In this document: positions 26,422 through 36,572 of the stretch, in pieces
Numbering within the stretch: position 1 is the stretch's first letter
Layout: every line of letters begins with the position of its first letter
Source: Phenylobacterium sp. J367
GTDB lineage: Bacteria; Pseudomonadota; Alphaproteobacteria; Caulobacterales; Caulobacteraceae
Assembly (NCBI RefSeq): GCF_024699985.1
Contig: NZ_JAJONA010000001.1
Location: 4,160,501-4,224,500 of the forward strand
DNA length: 64,000 nucleotides
Direction of reading: 5' to 3'
The notes under the pieces: model-generated
The model's input: only the letters and a program-made list of their open reading frames with translations
Told to the model about the DNA's origin: nothing
Databases searched by the model: none
Position numbers and translations under genes: made by a program

Positions 26422-28893
26422 CTACGCAATACTACAGTCGCGCTGTGGTTGCGGGGTCAGGTCCCCCCGCGGCTTCGCCCGGGTCACGGGATCGGCCGCC
26501 GCCGGATCCTCGGGCCAGACGTGCTTGGGATAGCGGCCGCGCATGTCGGTGCGGACGTCCTTCCAGGAGCCCTTCCAGAAGCCCGGCAGGTCCCGGGTGG
26601 TCTGGATGGGCCGGTGCGCCGGCGAGAGCAGGCTGAGCGTCAGGGGCGTCCCGCCCACGGTCGGATGTTCGGTCAGGCCATAGAGCTCGCCCACGCGGAC
26701 CTCGACCTTCGGCCCGGCCTCGGCGGCGTAGTCGATGGCGAAGGAATTGCCGGTCGGCGCGGTCCAGCGGGCGGGCGCCTCGGCGTCGAGCCGCCGCTGC
26801 TGGTCCCAGGGGATCAGGGTGCGGAGCGCGCCGTCGAGGGCCTCGGGCTTCAGGTCCGAGAGCTTGCGGACGCCGGTGAGCAGCGGGACGAGCCATTCGT
26901 CCAGCCGGGCGGCCAGGGCGGCGTCGGAGAGGTCGGGCCAGGCGGGGTCGCGAGCGTGCAGGGAAGGCGGCGCGTTCGCGCAAGGATTCGGCGGCCTGGC
27001 CCCAGGGCAGCCTGCCCACGCCCTCGGCGCGGACCCGGCCAGCGAGCGCGCTGGCGATCAGGGCGGGGTCGGGGTTGTCGTCCACCTGCTCGCGGATCAC
27101 GAGCCTGCCGAGGCGGGTCAGCCGCTTGGCGCGCAGGCGGCCGCCGCCGCTCTCCTCCAGGCGGTCCTCGGTCTCGAGCTGGCCGGCGAAGGCCTGGACG
27201 ATCTCCGCCTCCTCCAGCGGCGCGGCCAGCAGGATGCGGTCGCGGCGCTCGCCGCCGCCGAGCTCGGCCACCGCCAGCCAGGTCTCGCGGGCGAGCGCGT
27301 CCGTCGGCTCCAGGACCGCGCCGCGGCCGGTGGTGAGCTGGAACTCACCCTTGGGCCCGCGGGCGCGGGCGATGCGCTCCGGATAGGCGAAGGCCAGCAG
27401 AAGGCCGTCGGAGAGCGGCTCGCCCCCTCCCCGGCTTCCCGGCGAGGCCCGCCCAGCGGTCGGCGAGCGCGCGGGCGTCGCGGGCCCGGGGGCTGCGGTC
27501 GCGGTCCAGACTCTCCAGGCGGTGGCGGAGGTCGGCGTCGCGGCCGCCGAGACCGCGCTCGGTGACCAGGGCGGCGATGCGGGCGGCGCGGCCGGCCTGG
27601 CCGGTCTCCGCGGCCTTGAGGACCATGTGCGCCAGCCTCGGCGGCAGCGGCACCTCGGCGAGCGCCTGGCCGTGGGGGGGTGAGCACGCCGTCGCGGGTC
27701 AGGGCCTCCAGCCGGACGAGCAGGCTCCGGGCCTCGGCGAAGGCGGCGGCGGGCGGCGGGTCGAGGAAGGCCAGGCCCGAGGCGTCCTTGGCGCCCCAGC
27801 GGGCGAGGTCGAGGGCGAGGCCCGAGAGGTCGGCGTCGAGGATCTCCGGGTCGGCATAGGCCGGCAGGGCCTTGGTCTCCGGCTCGTCCCACAGCCGGTA
27901 ACAGACGCCGGGCTCGGTGCGGCCCGCCCGGCCGCGGCGCTGGTCGGCGGCGGCGCGGGAGACGCGGACGGTGGCGAGGCGGGTCAGGCCGGAGGCCGGA
28001 TCGAAGCGCGGCACGCGGGCGAGGCCGGCGTCGATGACCACCCGGACGCCCTCGATGGTCAGGCTGGTCTCGGCGATGGAGGTGGCCAGGACCACCTTGC
28101 GGGTCCCGGGCGGCGCGGGGCTGATGGCGCGGTCCTGATCCCGCGGATCGAGGGCGCCGTAGAGGGGCGCGATCTCGACGTTCGGACGGGCGCGCTCGGC
28201 CAGGCGCTCGGCGGTGCGCAGGATCTCGCCCTGGCCGGGCAGGAAGACCAGCAGGGAGCCGGTCTCGTCATTGAGCGCCTTCTCCACGGCGCGGACCACG
28301 CGATCCTCCAGCCTGAGGCGGTCGTCGCGGCCGAGGTAGCGGGTGTCGACCGGAAAGGCGCGGCCCTGGCTCTCGACCACCGGAGCGTCGCCCAGCAGGC
28401 GGGCGACCGCGGCGCCGTCGAGGGTGGCGGACATGACGAGGAGCTTCAGGTCGTCCCGCAGCAGGCCTTGCGCGTCGCGGGCGAGCGCGAGGCCCAGGTC
28501 GGCGTCGAGGCTGCGCTCGTGGAACTCGTCGAAGATCACGCAGGCGACGCCGGCCAGTTCCGGATCGGCCAACAGCATGCGGGTAAAGACGCCCTCGGTG
28601 ACGACCTCGATGCGGGTCTTCGCCGAGACCTTCGACTGCATCCGGACGCGGTAGCCGACGGTCTGGCCCACCGGCTCGCCCAGTGTCTTCGACATCCGCT
28701 CGGCGGCGGCGCGGGCGGCCAGGCGGCGGGGCTCCAGCACGATGATCTTCCCCTGCCCCATCCAGGGCTCCGCGAGCAGTTCCAGCGGCACGACCGTCGT
28801 CTTGCCGGCGCCGGGGGGCGCGACGAGCACGGCTGCGGGGTTCGCACGCAGCGACGACTTCAGTTCAGGCAGGATCTCGTGGACGGGGAGCAT
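26422..28893 (-). CDS. hrpB: ATP-dependent helicase HrpB (three frameshifts)
   Basis: DEAH-box helicase, 823 aa after correction. Walker A is APPGAGKT (Lys31), then VIFDEFHERS (box II), MSATLD (III), LVFLPGQGEI and RRGRAGRTEPGVCYRLW (VI), followed by the HrpB-specific C-terminal domain ending with YPKHVWPEDPAAADP. Extra bases in G/C runs near 27675, 27430 and 26965 shift the frame three times, so total length is a multiple of three. The RNA target and physiological role are not established for this family. Divergent from the permease gene. Confidence 0.93.
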
Positions 28894-29026
28894 ATTCTGC
28901 CCGCCATAGCCGGGGTTCGGGGCCGGGTCACGCGCGAGGCGTTGCCTAGAGGGACCGGCCTGACTAACGTCCGCGCCAACAGTCACCGGCCACGCGCGTT
29001 ATCGCGGGCCAAGGGGGAACGACCAT

Positions 29027-30605
29027 ATGAGCACCGATGCCGCACCCCGCGGAAACAGGCTCTTCATCCGAAAATCGATCGAGCAGGTACAGGCGGAATC
29101 CCAGAGCCACGGTCTGAAGCGGACCCTGGGCGCCTGGAACCTCGTGCTGCTGGGCATCGGCTGCATCATCGGCGCGGGCATCTATGTGATGACCGGCAAC
29201 GCGGCGGCGAACTTCGCCGGCCCGGCCGTGGTGCTGTCCTTCGTCATCGCCTTCCTGGCCTGCGTCTTCGCGGGCCTCTGCTATGCGGAACTGGCCTCCA
29301 CCATGCCGGTGGCGGGCTCCGCCTACACCTATTCCTACACGACGCTCGGCGAGATCTTCGCCTGGGTGATGGGCTGGCTGCTGGTGCTGGAATACGGCGT
29401 CGCGGCGGCCACCGTGGCCGCCGGCTGGTCCGGCAATGTGGTCAGCCTGCTGGCCAACTTCGGGATGGTGATCCCGCCCGAGCTGACCACCTCCTTCATC
29501 AAGGCCGACACCTCGGGCGGCTCCCTGAGCTTCGTGCTCAGCGGCGGGTTCAACCTGCTGGGCGCGCTGGGCATCCTGGCGGTCACCGGCCTGCTCGTGC
29601 TGGGCGTCTCCGGAGTCGGCGACCGTCAACAACATCGTCGTCTTCATCAAGGTCGGCGTGCTGCTGCTGTTCATCGCCATCGGCATGGCGTTCATCAACT
29701 TCGACAATTGGACGCCGTTCGTCCCGGAGAACGAGGGCGGCTTCAAGTACGGCCTGCCCGGCATCTTCCGCGCCGCCTCGGTGATCTTCTTCGCCTACGT
29801 GGGCTTCGAGGCGGTCTCCACCGCCGCGGCCGAGGCCAAGAACCCCCAGAAGGACATCCCGGTCGGGATCCTGGGCTCGCTGCTGGTCTGCACGCTGATC
29901 TACATGCTGGTCGCCGCCGTGCTGACCGGCGTGGTGCCGTTCCGTGAGCTGGGCGTCGCCGCCCCGATCGCGCTCGCCACCGACCAGATGGGGATGCCGT
30001 GGTTCCAGATCCTCATCAAGGTTGGCGCCGTGGCCGGCCTCTCCTCGGTGATGCTGATCCTCACCTACGGCCAGACGCGCGTGTTCTACGCCATGGCCCG
30101 CGACGGCCTGCTGCCGCGGTTCTTCTCGACCCTGCACCCGAAGTTCCGCACCCCCTGGATCGGCACCCTGGTGCTGGGCTCGATCATCGCGGTGGCCGCG
30201 GCCATGCTGCCGATCGAGATCCTCGGCGACCTGGTCAGCCTCGGCACCGCCACGGCCTTCGCCATCGTCTGCATCAGCGTGATGTACCTGCGGAAGTCGC
30301 GCCCGGACCTCGTGCGTCCGTTCCGCGCGCCGTTCGGCATGGTGACGCCGGTCCTGGGCGTCTTCTTCGCCCTGGTGATGATCGCGCCGCTGATCCTCGA
30401 CATGGGGACCAAGGCCGCCAACGGCGACCCGATCCCGCTGATGCTGCTCCTGGGCTACCTGTCGCTGGGCGCCCTGATCTACATCGCCTACGGCTACCGC
30501 AACTCCCGCCTCGGGAACGGCCTGCCGCAGATCGACGCCGACCAGGAAGCCGGCACCGGCCCCGAACAGGCGATCGCCCGCGGCATCGAGGACGGCCGGG
30601 CGTAA
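29027..30605 (+). CDS. APC-family amino-acid permease (frameshifted)
   Basis: Membrane transporter of 525 aa with about 12-13 spans. The family start is KRTLGAWNLVLLGIGCIIGAGIYVMTG, and YVGFEAVSTAAAEAKNPQKDIPVGI is the conserved central segment. One extra G near 29617 breaks the frame, which resumes at ESATVNNIVVFIKVG. It resembles cationic-amino-acid transporters (CAT/YfnA-like); the actual substrate is unknown. Confidence 0.92.
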
Positions 30606-30620
30606 GCTTGGAGACCAAGC

Positions 30621-30733
30621 CTTCTCCCCTTGCGGGAGAGGGTGTCGCCCGCAGGGTGACGGATGAGGGGTCGCGCGAGAGATCGTGCGGCCCTTCTTCG
30701 ATTCCCGGAGAGGCCGGCGCGCGCCTCATCCGG
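30621..30733. repeat. Intergenic repeat, family C
   Basis: The segment beginning CTTCTCCCCTTGCGGGAGAG, then GGTGTCGCCCGCAGGGTGACGG and ATGAGGGGTCGCG, has the pattern of dispersed alphaproteobacterial intergenic repeats. A partial inverted end (GCGCCTCATCCGG) appears near 30720-30733. It fills the gap between the permease gene and the hydrolase gene. It is unrelated to families A and B elsewhere in this window. Confidence 0.55.
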
Positions 30734-30790
30734 CCAGCTCCGCGGCTCACTCTTTCAATTCACCCCGCAAATCCCGATCATAGGGGCGAC

Positions 30791-31471
30791 ATGAACGCCG
30801 CCACGCCTCCCGAGCCCCCGATCCGCGCGATCATCGCGCCCGTCACCCCGCTGCAGCAGAACTGCACCATCGTCTGGTGCACGAAGACCAGGAAGGCCGC
30901 GATCATCGATCCCGGCGGCGAGGTCCCGCGCCTGCTAGGCGCGCTCCAGCAATACGGCCTGACGCTCGAGAAGATCTGGATCACCCACGGCCACCTCGAC
31001 CACGCCGGCGGCACGGCGGCGCTGAAGGAGGCGACCGGCGCGCCCATCGAGGGCCCGCATCCGGACGACGCCTTCTGGATCGACGACATCGGGGCCTCCG
31101 GCGCCAAGTGGGGCATGCCCGATGCGCGGACCTTCACCCCCGACCGCTGGCTGCACGACGGCGACAAGGTGACGCTGGGGGAGACCGAGTTCGAGGTCTA
31201 CCACTGCCCGGGGCACACGCCGGGGCACGTGGTGTTCTTCCACCGCGAGACGAAGTTCGCCCAGGTCGGCGACGTGCTGTTCCAGGGCTCCATCGGGCGG
31301 ACCGACTTCCCGAGAGGGAATCACGCCGACCTGATCGCCGCCATCACCGGCAAGCTCTGGCCGCTGGGCGACGAGGTGCGCTTCGTGCCCGGCCATGGGC
31401 CGATGTCCACCTTCGGCCAGGAGCGGCGGAGCAATCCCTTCGTCGCCGACGCCGTCCTGGCGGACTCGTGA
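30791..31471 (+). CDS. Metallo-beta-lactamase-fold hydrolase (YcbL/glyoxalase II-like)
   Basis: Protein of 226 aa. The metal-binding motif THGHLDH is at residues 65-71, with further ligands in YHCPGHTPGH, VGDVLF and FVPGHGPMS. The short length and lack of a C-terminal helical domain match YcbL-type enzymes rather than full glyoxalase II. It probably cleaves a thioester of glutathione or a related thiol. It precedes the two-component genes on the same strand with a 49-bp gap. Confidence 0.9.
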   Translation: MNAATPPEPPIRAIIAPVTPLQQNCTIVWCTKTRKAAIIDPGGEVPRLLGALQQYGLTLEKIWITHGHLDHAGGTAALKEATGAPIEGPHPDDAFWIDDIGASGAKWGMPDARTFTPDRWLHDGDKVTLGETEFEVYHCPGHTPGHVVFFHRETKFAQVGDVLFQGSIGRTDFPRGNHADLIAAITGKLWPLGDEVRFVPGHGPMSTFGQERRSNPFVADAVLADS

Positions 31472-31520
31472 TTTCAGCGGCGAAATCCGACTGTTACCCC
31501 CGGCTCCGAAAATGCCGGGC

Positions 31521-32255
31521 ATGGAGTTGCAACACGATATGAGCCAGGCGGGCGCCCGCATCCTGATGGTGGATGACGATCCCGGCATCCGCGACGTGGT
31601 GTCGGATTTCCTCGGCCGCCACGGCTACAAGGTGGACACCGCCGGCGACGCCCGGGAGATGGAGCAGGCGCTGGAGCGCGGTCCCGTCGACCTGATCGTT
31701 CTCGACGTGATGCTGCCGGGCGAGGACGGCCTGGCCATCTGCCGCCGGTTGACGACCGTCGACAGCGCGCCGCCGATCATCATGCTGTCGGCCATGGGCG
31801 AGGACACCGACCGCATCGTCGGCCTGGAGCTCGGCGCCGACGATTACCTGGCCAAGCCCTGCAACCCCCGTGAGCTGCTGGCCCGCGTGCGCGCCGTGCT
31901 GCGCCGCGCCGAACAGCGGCAGACGGGCTCGGAGATCGGCGCCGGCTGCGAGTTCGCCGGCTGGCGGCTCGACCTGGTGCGCCGGGAGCTGCGTTCGCCG
32001 CAGGGCGTGGTGGTGAACCTGTCGTCGGGCGAGTTCTCGCTGCTGCGCGCCTTCGTCGAACGGCCGCAGAGGGTGCTGACCCGCGACCAGCTCCTGGAGT
32101 TCGCCCGCGGGCCGGACAGCGACGCCTTCGACCGCGCCATCGACGTGCAGATCAGCCGGCTTCGCCGTAAGCTGGACGACGGCGGCGGCCAGGACCTGAT
32201 CCGGACGATCCGCAACGAGGGCTACATGTTCACCCCGAAGGTGAAACGCGGATGA
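31521..32255 (+). CDS. OmpR-family response regulator
   Basis: Protein of 244 aa. The receiver has the acidic pocket DDD (18-20), phosphoacceptor Asp62 in LIVLDVMLPGEDG and Lys in DDYLAKPCNPRELLAR. The C-terminal winged helix reads FSLLRAFVERPQRVLTRDQLLEFARG ... IRTIRNEGYMF. The start at MELQHD is chosen; an internal ATG at 31539 (MSQAGAR) is possible. It overlaps the kinase gene by ATGA. Signal and targets are unknown. Confidence 0.94.
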   Translation: MELQHDMSQAGARILMVDDDPGIRDVVSDFLGRHGYKVDTAGDAREMEQALERGPVDLIVLDVMLPGEDGLAICRRLTTVDSAPPIIMLSAMGEDTDRIVGLELGADDYLAKPCNPRELLARVRAVLRRAEQRQTGSEIGAGCEFAGWRLDLVRRELRSPQGVVVNLSSGEFSLLRAFVERPQRVLTRDQLLEFARGPDSDAFDRAIDVQISRLRRKLDDGGGQDLIRTIRNEGYMFTPKVKRG

Positions 32256-33605
32256 TGAGCCGGTTCAGCAAGGCGCGGCCGACGGCCTCGCTCTTCGGCC
32301 AGCTCCTCACCCTAACCGGCCTGACCCTGGTCGCGGCCCAGGCGATCAGCCTGTTCCTGATCTTCAACCTGCCGCCGCCGACGCCCGACTTCTATCGCCT
32401 GACCGAGATCGTCAGCGCCTTCCGGGGCCAGCACACCACCTTCACCGAGCGGCGGCCGCTGGAGCTGGTCACCGTGAACGAGCCGCCCGGCCCGGCGATG
32501 GAAGGCCGGAACATGCCGGAGATCCGGCTGAAGCTCTCCGAAGAGCTGAACGTGCCGGTCAATCGGATCATCATCGCCGGCGACCGCGGGCCGTTCTCGG
32601 ACCGCCGCGTCGGCCGAATCCTGCGCGACCGGCTGGCCCGGCAGGGCGCCCCGCGCGACGAGGCCTTCCTGCTCGACCCGTTCCAGGTGGCGGTGGCCCA
32701 GGCCGACGGCCACTGGCGCGTGGTGCGTCCCGTGCGCGGGTTCGGCCTCAGCCCCTGGCAGCAGCGGATCGCGCTGTGGTTCGTGCTCACGGCCTTCGCC
32801 ATGACGCCGCTGGCCTACATCTTCGCCCGCCGGCTATCGGCCCCCCATCCGGCAGTTCGCTGACGCCGCCGAGCGGCTGGGACGCGATCCGCGGGCGCCG
32901 CCCCTGACGATCCGCGGCTCGTCCGAGATCGCCGTCGCGGGCCAGGCCTTCAACGACATGCAGCAGCGGCTGCGCCGCTACGTCGAAGACCGAACGGCCA
33001 TGGTGGGGGCCATCGCCCACGACCTGCGAACGCCCCTCACCCGGCTGCGCTTCCGGATCGAGACCCTGCCCGACGACGAGCAGAAGGCGAAGATCGCCGC
33101 CGACATCGACCAGATGGAGGAGATGATCTCCGCGGCCCTGACCTTCGTGCGCGACACCACTCGCCCCGGCGAGCGCACGCCGCTGGAGCTGTCGTCCCTG
33201 CTGGAAAGCCTTTGCGACGAGATGGCCGAGACGGGCGCCACCACAGAGGTGGAGTTCGGCGAGAAGGTGGTGCTCGACGGCGACCCCATGGCGCTTCGCC
33301 GGTTGTTCTCCAACCTGCTGGAAAACGCCGTGAAGTTCGGCGGCCGGGCGCGGGCGCGGGTGTTCCGCGAGGCGGCCCATGCGGTGGTGGAGATCGACGA
33401 CGACGGCCCGGGCATTCCGACCGCCGAGCAGGAACGGGTTTTCGAGCCCTTTTACCGCCGCGAGCCGTCGCGCAGCCGCCAGACCGGCGGCAGCGGGCTG
33501 GGGCTCGCGGTCGTCCGCTCCATCGCCCGCGGCCACGGCGGCGACGTGGCCCTGCGAAACCGCCCGGGCGGCGGGCTGACGGCGCGGGTGTCCCTGCCGA
33601 TCTAG
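32252..33605 (+). CDS. Sensor histidine kinase (EnvZ-like), frameshifted
   Basis: Partner of the preceding regulator, 450 aa after correction. There are two membrane spans (about 18-40 and 170-190) around a periplasmic loop of about 130 residues, then a HAMP segment. The phosphoacceptor is about His256 in GAIAHDLRTPLTRLRFR. ATPase boxes are FSNLLENAVKFG (N), DDDGPGIP (G1) and TGGSGLGLAVV (G2). An extra C in CCCCCC near 32845 breaks the frame inside the HAMP start (RLSAP-IRQFADAAERLG). Confidence 0.93.
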
Positions 33606-33830
33606 GCCGCAAACCGGCCCGCAAACGCCGAAATCCCCACAAAAAGCGTCCTCTGCGGACGCAACCTCTGCTGCGCCTCGATGGTTAGCCTGACCGCAAA
33701 CCAAGGCGAGACGCGATGTCCGAGCGTGAAAAGCGACACAAGGATCACCTCGGTCGGCCCGCGATGAACCGGGCCGGCGCCTCGCCAGAACAGAGACCCC
33801 GTCGTCGCCCGATTGAGGAGAGTTTGAGTT

Positions 33831-34044
33831 ATGGCCACTGTTGAAACCGGGAAGCCCCGGGCCCGCCGAGGCTTCGCCGCCATGAACCCCGAACGTCGCC
33901 GCGAGATCGCCCGCAAGGGCGGCGCCCTCGGTGCCGAGCGAGAAGCGCAGCTTCGCCAAGGACCGCGACCTCGCCGCCCAGGCCGGCCGCAAGGGCGGTG
34001 AAGCGAGCCGCGGCGGCGGCCGCACCCGCGGACGCGAAAGCTAG
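33831..34044 (+). CDS. KGG-repeat stress protein (con-10/GsiB-like), frameshifted
   Basis: Small gene of about 70 codons starting MATVETGKPRARRGFAAMNP. It has the KGG-type repeats of stress-induced hydrophilic proteins: RREIARKGG, then after an extra C near 33932, SVPSEKRSFAKDRDLAAQAG and RKGGEASRGGG; it ends RTRGRES. Length is one over a multiple of three, consistent with the insertion. A GGAG ribosome binding site lies 10 bp upstream and a clear terminator lies downstream. The 225 bp upstream hold only a 42-codon frame from 33715 that I do not trust. Confidence 0.82.
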
Positions 34045-34095
34045 AAAAGCTTTGGGAGGACCCGCCGGCGACGCCGTCGCCGCGCGGGACCGGGA

Positions 34096-34128
34096 AGGGC
34101 CAGGCGGGTGACCGCCTGGCCTTTTTCT
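34096..34128 (+). terminator. Rho-independent terminator
   Basis: A 10-bp perfect stem GGCCAGGCGG / CCGCCTGGCC with a GTGA loop is followed by TTTTTCTTT. It lies 52 bp after the KGG-protein stop and just before the convergent EgtD end, so it closes the two-component/KGG side. Confidence 0.9.
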
Positions 34129-34153
34129 TTGGGGATCGGGCGGCGATCGGGCC

Positions 34154-35085
34154 TCAGGCCCTGAGGATCACCACCGCGAAGGCCGGCGCCTCGCTGATCC
34201 ACTGCCGCTCCAGCCGCCAGCCCGCGCCGGCCGCCAGCCGGGCGAACGCGTCCAGCCGGAACTTGTAGGAATTCTCGGTGTGCAGGGTCTCGCCCGCGGC
34301 GAAGCGGAAGGCGCGGCCGGCCACGTGGACGGTCTGGGCCCGCAGGCTCTCCAGGTGCATCTCGATCCGGCTCTCGCGGGCGTTCCACACCGCCTTGTGC
34401 GCGAAGGCGTCGAGATCGAAGTCGCCGCCGAGCTCCCGGTTTATCCGGGCGAGCAGGTTGAGGTTGAAGGCGGCCGTCACACCCTCGGCATCGTCATAGG
34501 CCGCGACCAGGGTCTCCTCGTCCTTCACCAGGTCGAGGCCGATCACGAAGGCCGCCCCCTCCCCCCAGCAGAGTCCGGGCGCCGGCCAGGAAGCCCTGCA
34601 CCTCCCTCGGGGTGAAGTTGCCGATGGTCGAGCCCGGGAAGAAGCCGACGACCGGGCGGCCCTGCGCCGCCTTCGGCAGTTCGAGCGCGCGGGTGAAGTC
34701 CTCGGCGAGCGGGGCGACGCTCAGCGCCGGATAGTCGGCGGAGATTGCCTGGGCGGCCTCGTCCAGGGCAGTCGGGCTGATGTCGATGGGGACATAGAGC
34801 GCAAGCTGGGGCGCCGCGTCGAGGACGATGCGCGTCTTGGTGCTGGCCCCGCTGCCGAACTCGACGAGCGCCGCGCGATCGGGGATGGCTTCGGCGATCT
34901 GCGGTGCGATGCGCCGCAGGAGGACCGTCTCCGTCCGGGTCGGGTAGTACTCGGGCAGATCGCAGATCGCCTCGAACAGCCGCGAGCCCTCGCCGTCATA
35001 GAAGTATTTGGGCGGCACGGCCTTGCGGCCCCGGGACAGCCCCCTCGACCACGTCGTCCTCGAAGCTGGACTCGCCCGAGACCCG
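34154..35085 (-). CDS. egtD: L-histidine N-alpha-methyltransferase EgtD region (frameshifted; joined in frame to EgtB)
   Basis: Trimethylates histidine to hercynine, the first step of ergothioneine synthesis. The start of the domain is SSFEDDVVEGLSRGRK, then PPKYFYDGEGSRLFEAICDL, EYYPTRTETVLL, the SAM site VEFGSGASTKTRIVLDA and the product/substrate region GRPVVGFFPGSTIGNF; it ends WISEAPAFAVVILRA. An extra G near 35040 and another near 34560 break the frame. No stop codon occurs in any of the three frames between the last EgtB residues and this domain, so the two look fused. Confidence 0.9.
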
Positions 35086-36356
35086 GTCCTTCGCCAGGCG
35101 GACGCCGGAGAACATCCAGCGCTGCTGCGGATAGAAGAAGTTCCGGTAGCTCGCCCGCACATGGCCCATGGGCGTCACGCATGCCCCGCCGCGCAGGACG
35201 AACTGGCCGGCCATGAACTTGCCGTTGTACTCGCCGACCGCGCCGGCCGCCGGCTGGAAGCCGGGATAGGGAGAATAGGCGCTGCGGGTCCATTCCCAGA
35301 GGTCGCCGAACATCTGGCGCAGGCCCTCGCCGGCCGGCGCGGGCTGCGGCTCAAGGCGCCCCGAGCCCAGGAGGTTGCCCTCGGGCGCCAGGCCGCGGGC
35401 GGCGTGCTCCCATTCGGTCTCCGTGGGCAGGCGCGCGCCGGCCCAGGCGGCATAGGCCTCCGCCTCGTAGAAACTGACATGACTGACCGGCTGGGCGAGG
35501 TCGAGCGGCCGCAGGCCATGCAGGGTCATCACCTTCCAGCCGCCGTCCGTGGCCTCCCAGTAGAGCGGCGCGTCCCAGGCCTCCTCGCGGGCCTTCGCCC
35601 AGCCTTCGGAGAGCCAGAGCTCGGGGCGGCGGTAGCCGCCGTCCTCCATGAAGGCCAGCCACTCGCCATTGGTGACCAGCCGATCGGCGAGCCGGAAGGG
35701 CTCGAGCCAGACCTTGTGACGCGGGCCCTCGTTGTCGAAGGCGAAGCCCTCCCCGCCGTGGCCGACCTCCACGAGGCCGCCCGCGATGTCGACGAAGCTG
35801 AGCGGCTGGACCTCCGCGGCGGGCCCCGCGCGGCGGCGCGAAGGCCGGCTTCAGGGGCGACTGGGCGAAGAGGTGGAGGATGTCCATCAGGATCAGCTCC
35901 TGATGCTGTTCCTCGTGCGCAAGGCCGAGGTCGATGAGATCGGCGAAGTCCGACGTATCCCCGGACAGCAGCGCCGCCATGCCGGCGTCCACGTGCGCAC
36001 GGTAGGCGATGACGTCGGCGAGCGACGGACGGGTCAGCAGGCCGCGCTGGGGCCGCGGCTGACGGGGGGCCGAGCGCCTCATAGTAGGAATTGAACATGT
36101 AGGCGAAGCGCGGGTCGAAGATCTTGTAGCCGGCGAGCCTGGGCGTCAGCAGGAAGGTCTCGAAGAACCAGGTGACGTGCGCCAGGTGCCACTTGGTGGG
36201 GCTGGCGTCCGGCATGGACTGGGCGAGCTGGTCCTCCGGCGTCAGGCTGCGGGTCAGGGCCTCGGTGGCGTGACGCACCGTGCGGTAGCGGCGCAGCGCC
36301 TCGGACTCGAGGCTGACGGATGCGCGCAGGCCAGCCTTTTCCGGGGATTGCGACAT
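35086..36356 (-). CDS. egtB: Ergothioneine sulfoxide synthase EgtB region (two frameshifts)
   Basis: Iron- and oxygen-dependent enzyme that joins a thiol donor to hercynine. It starts MSQSPEKAGLRASVSLES. The DinB-type iron site has WHLAHVTWFFETFLL and LGLAHEEQHQELILMDIL, and the C-terminal FGE-sulfatase/C-type-lectin domain has PVSHVSFYEAEAYAAWAGAR, WEWTRSAYSPYPGF and VLRGGACVTPMGHVRASYRN. Extra bases in C/G runs near 36070 and 35835 break the frame. It ends RLAKD and continues without a stop into EgtD. A perfect EcfG-type promoter lies about 75-80 bp upstream. Confidence 0.92.
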
Positions 36357-36438
36357 GGAGCCCTCCGCATGCTGCAGCCTAGAAAATAGGGAGCCTGTCG
36401 CCAGGCGACAAACATGAGGCTGACTTCCCGCCCAACCC

Positions 36439-36463
36439 AACGTGGGGTTGTTGCCGGGGTTCC
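36439..36463 (-). promoter_or_regulatory. EcfG-type promoter of egtB-egtD
   Basis: On the minus strand GGAAC (36463-36459) and CGTT (36442-36439) are separated by exactly 16 bp, the consensus for alphaproteobacterial general-stress sigma factors of the EcfG group (sigma-T in Caulobacter). The leader to the egtB ATG would be about 75 nt. The sigma factor gene itself is the divergent neighbour. Confidence 0.8.
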
Positions 36464-36496
36464 GGAAATTCGTCTGCTTTCTCCGCAAGATCGCCC

Positions 36497-36521
36497 GGAA
36501 CAGTTGCGGAGGGGTCGCGTT
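36497..36521 (+). promoter_or_regulatory. EcfG-type promoter of ecfG (autoregulation)
   Basis: GGAAC (36497-36501), a 16-bp spacer and CGTTT (from 36518) match the EcfG consensus exactly. It is 34 bp from the divergent egtB promoter. The leader to the GTG at 36573 would be about 45 nt. This fits positive feedback of EcfG on its own gene. Confidence 0.82.
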
Positions 36522-36572
36522 TCCCCGGGCGCCAAGACCGGCAGGACCGTAAATGTGAAAGGGCCCCCGACC

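Noticed and set aside
31521..32255. The response regulator as PhyR, the partner of NepR
   Set aside because: Its receiver is N-terminal and followed by an OmpR-type winged helix. PhyR has an N-terminal sigma-like domain and a C-terminal receiver.
33715..33843. A 42-codon frame upstream of the KGG gene
   Set aside because: No clear ribosome binding site or domain, and it overlaps the start of the well-supported KGG gene.
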